Source of the DNA: Rubritepida sp.
GTDB lineage: Bacteria > Pseudomonadota > Alphaproteobacteria > Acetobacterales > Acetobacteraceae
Assembly: GCA_007129145.1 (NCBI GenBank)
Contig: SKWC01000297.1
Location: forward strand, 1 to 6,679
Direction: 5' to 3'
Length of the DNA: 6,679 nucleotides
The position numbers were made by a program, and so were the translations under genes. Positions 5,117-6,679 of this stretch are shown here, piece by piece; the stretch's first letter is position 1, and the number at the start of each line of letters is the position of its first letter. The notes under the pieces were generated by a model. That model was not told the origin of the DNA. It did not search any database and was given only the letters and a program-made list of their open reading frames with translations.

Positions 5117-6679
5117 CGGCCAGAAGAACAGGATGGCGGGCACGCCCACCACCACCACGATGATCTCGACCGGCAGGCCAAGCCGCCAGTAGTCGCTGAA
5201 GCGGAAGCCGCCCGGCCCCAGGATCAGCGTGTTGTTCTGGTGCCCGATGGGCGTGAGGAAGGCGCAGGAGGCGCCGACCGCCACCGCCATCAGGAAGGGG
5301 TCGGCGGCGACGCCGAGTTGCCCCGCTATGCCCAGCGCGACCGGGCACATCACCGCGGCGGTGCCTGCGTTGTTCATGAAGTCCGACAGCGTCATGGTCA
5401 CGACCAGCACCAGCGCGAGCGCGGCCACCGGTCCGAACTGCGCCACCGGAGCCAGCAGCGCGGCCGCCACCGCATCGGCCGCGCCGGTCTCGGCCATGGC
5501 GCCGGCCACCGGAATCAGCGCCGCCAGCAGCACCACCACCGGCCACTCCACCGAATCATACAGCCGGCGCAGCGGCAGCAGGTTGAGCAGCAGCACCGCC
5601 AGCACCCCGCCGGCGAAGGCGACCGAGGCCGGCACGATGCCGAAACCCGCGCCAGCCACCGCGGCCGCCATCACCGCGCCCGCCAGCAGGGCGCGGCGCG
5701 CGTCGGGCAGGCGCAGCTCGCGCTCGGCCAGTGGCACCAGGCCGAAGCTCTGGGCGAATTCCGACAGGCTGTCGGGGGCGCCCTGCAGCAGCAGCACATC
5801 GCCCTCGCGCAGCACCATGCTGCGCAGCCGCCCCGCGCTGCGCACCCCCTGGCGCGAAACCGCCAGCAGGTTGATGGCGAAGCGGTGGCGCAGCCGCAGC
5901 TCCGTGGCCGAGCGCCCGGCGATGGCCGCGCGCGGCCGCACCACATATTCCGCCAGCGCCACCTGGTCCGACTGCAGCGCCGCGCCGCGCTTCGGCCGCT
6001 CCGGCTGGTCCTCCTCGCTGGCGTCGGTCACCGCCTCCTCGAGCTGGAGGCCGAGCTCGCCCAGCGCATTCGTCAGCGCCTCGGGTTCGGCGCGGATCAG
6101 CAGGATGTCGCCCGCGCGCAGCTCCCGCGAGGGGTGCGGGGCGGCGATGCGGCGTTCGTCGCGGATCAGGCCGAGCACGCGCGCCTCGCTCTCGCCCAGC
6201 GCCTCCTCCACGGCGGCCAGGGTCATGCCGGCGGCCTTCGCACCCTCGGGCAGGCGCGCCTCGGTCAGGTAGGGGCCGGTCGCGAAGCCCTCGGCGTCGG
6301 AGACGGCGCGGGAGGGGACCAGGTGGCGGCCCAGCAGCAGGATGAAGACGAGGCCCGCCAGCGCCACCGCCACCCCCACGCCGGCGAAGTCGAACATGGC
6401 GAAGCCCTCCGCCCCCACGGCCTCGGCGCGGAAGCCCGAGACGATGAGGTTGGGCGGCGTGCCGATCAGCGTGGTCATGCCGCCCAGGATCGAGGCGAAG
6501 GCCAGCGGCATGAGCACCCTGCCCGGCGGCAGGTCGAGCCGGCGGGCCAGCTGCAAGGCCAGCGGCATGAGCAGCGCCAGCGCGCCGACATTGTTCATGA
6601 AGGCCGACAGGACGGCAGCGAGAATCACCAGGGCACTGGTACCGGCCCAGGCGCTGGCCCCCTTGGGCAGCAGCCGGTC
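5111..6679 (-). CDS. SLC13/DASS-family permease with two RCK_C (TrkA-C) domains, N-terminus beyond window
   Basis: An inner-membrane anion permease of the divalent anion:Na+ symporter type. The 522 visible residues are open to base 6679. The architecture is split: a membrane part with SAFMNNVGALALLMP (visible residues 25-39) and LIGTPPNLI (71-79), a cytoplasmic centre with two RCK_C domains (about 135-213 and 239-316) joined by an acidic/basic linker, then a second membrane part with the matching MNNAGTAAVMCP (435-446) and LTPIGHQNNTLILGPGG (475-491). This layout is that of YfbS-like and Synechocystis/Chlamydomonas SLT-like proteins; some SLT members carry sulfate, but the substrate here is unknown. 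A GTG at 6628-6626 could be read as a start, but it falls inside a conserved membrane motif and the frame continues upstream (DRLLPKGASAWAGTSALV), so the true start is outside, probably around 100 residues further on. It converges with the lactate permease gene. Confidence 0.93.
   Translation of the reverse strand, partial: DRLLPKGASAWAGTSALVILAAVLSAFMNNVGALALLMPLALQLARRLDLPPGRVLMPLAFASILGGMTTLIGTPPNLIVSGFRAEAVGAEGFAMFDFAGVGVAVALAGLVFILLLGRHLVPSRAVSDAEGFATGPYLTEARLPEGAKAAGMTLAAVEEALGESEARVLGLIRDERRIAAPHPSRELRAGDILLIRAEPEALTNALGELGLQLEEAVTDASEEDQPERPKRGAALQSDQVALAEYVVRPRAAIAGRSATELRLRHRFAINLLAVSRQGVRSAGRLRSMVLREGDVLLLQGAPDSLSEFAQSFGLVPLAERELRLPDARRALLAGAVMAAAVAGAGFGIVPASVAFAGGVLAVLLLNLLPLRRLYDSVEWPVVVLLAALIPVAGAMAETGAADAVAAALLAPVAQFGPVAALALVLVVTMTLSDFMNNAGTAAVMCPVALGIAGQLGVAADPFLMAVAVGASCAFLTPIGHQNNTLILGPGGFRFSDYWRLGLPVEIIVVVVGVPAILFFWPL

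Noticed and set aside
5094..5160. A possible bidirectional terminator between the convergent genes, built from GGTGGTGG and the later CCACCACC run.
   Set aside because: The arms are simple GGT/ACC codon repeats about 40 bases apart with no T-run on either strand, and the more compact GGG/CCC pairing at about 5136-5145 is too short.
5229..6272. A 347-codon plus-strand open frame opposite the SLC13-family gene.
   Set aside because: The translation is Ser/Ala/Arg-rich without motifs; the minus strand encodes paired, conserved permease signatures.
6626..6628. GTG as the start codon of the SLC13-family gene.
   Set aside because: It would begin the protein in the middle of a conserved membrane helix just before SAFMNN. 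The frame remains open to the window edge and the family has an additional N-terminal membrane region.

Overview
The window is very GC-rich, strongly coding DNA. Third codon positions are almost all G or C, and long shadow reading frames run antisense to every real gene. The proteins look proteobacterial. I would guess a high-GC alphaproteobacterium of the Acetobacterales/Roseomonas kind, but that rests on composition and general protein flavour, with no marker gene to confirm it.

There are five protein genes in three transcription blocks, and four of the five encode membrane transporters. On the minus strand at the left, a 12-TM major facilitator protein of the YcaD type (1113-2384) is followed, with an ATGA start/stop overlap, by a Na+/phosphate cotransporter-family protein (1116 leftwards, cut by the window edge). 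Diverging from this pair on the plus strand is a two-gene operon: an NAD-dependent D-lactate dehydrogenase (ldhA type, 2591-3601) and, 12 bases later, a lactate permease (LctP/LldP family, 3614-5116). Converging on the operon from the right is a minus-strand SLC13/DASS-family permease with two central RCK_C (TrkA-C) domains (5111-6679), whose N-terminus lies outside the window.

The only sizeable non-coding stretch is the 206-base divergent intergenic region (2385-2590). It holds an AT-richer island, a perfect 16-base palindrome and a 10-base direct repeat that ends in the ldhA ribosome binding site. The convergent pair has no spacer: the two stop codons sit back to back in the palindrome CTATAG.

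The ldhA-lctP pair makes a coherent unit for pyruvate/D-lactate interconversion and lactate movement across the inner membrane. The other genes handle anions (phosphate; probably sulfate or dicarboxylate) or unknown solutes and are not obviously tied to lactate. I found no tRNA, rRNA, CRISPR array, insertion sequence, phage gene or defence system. The window looks like ordinary chromosome, and I do not see a previously undescribed system in it. The points worth a second look are small-scale: overlap architecture, the palindrome, and a residue change in a transporter signature.
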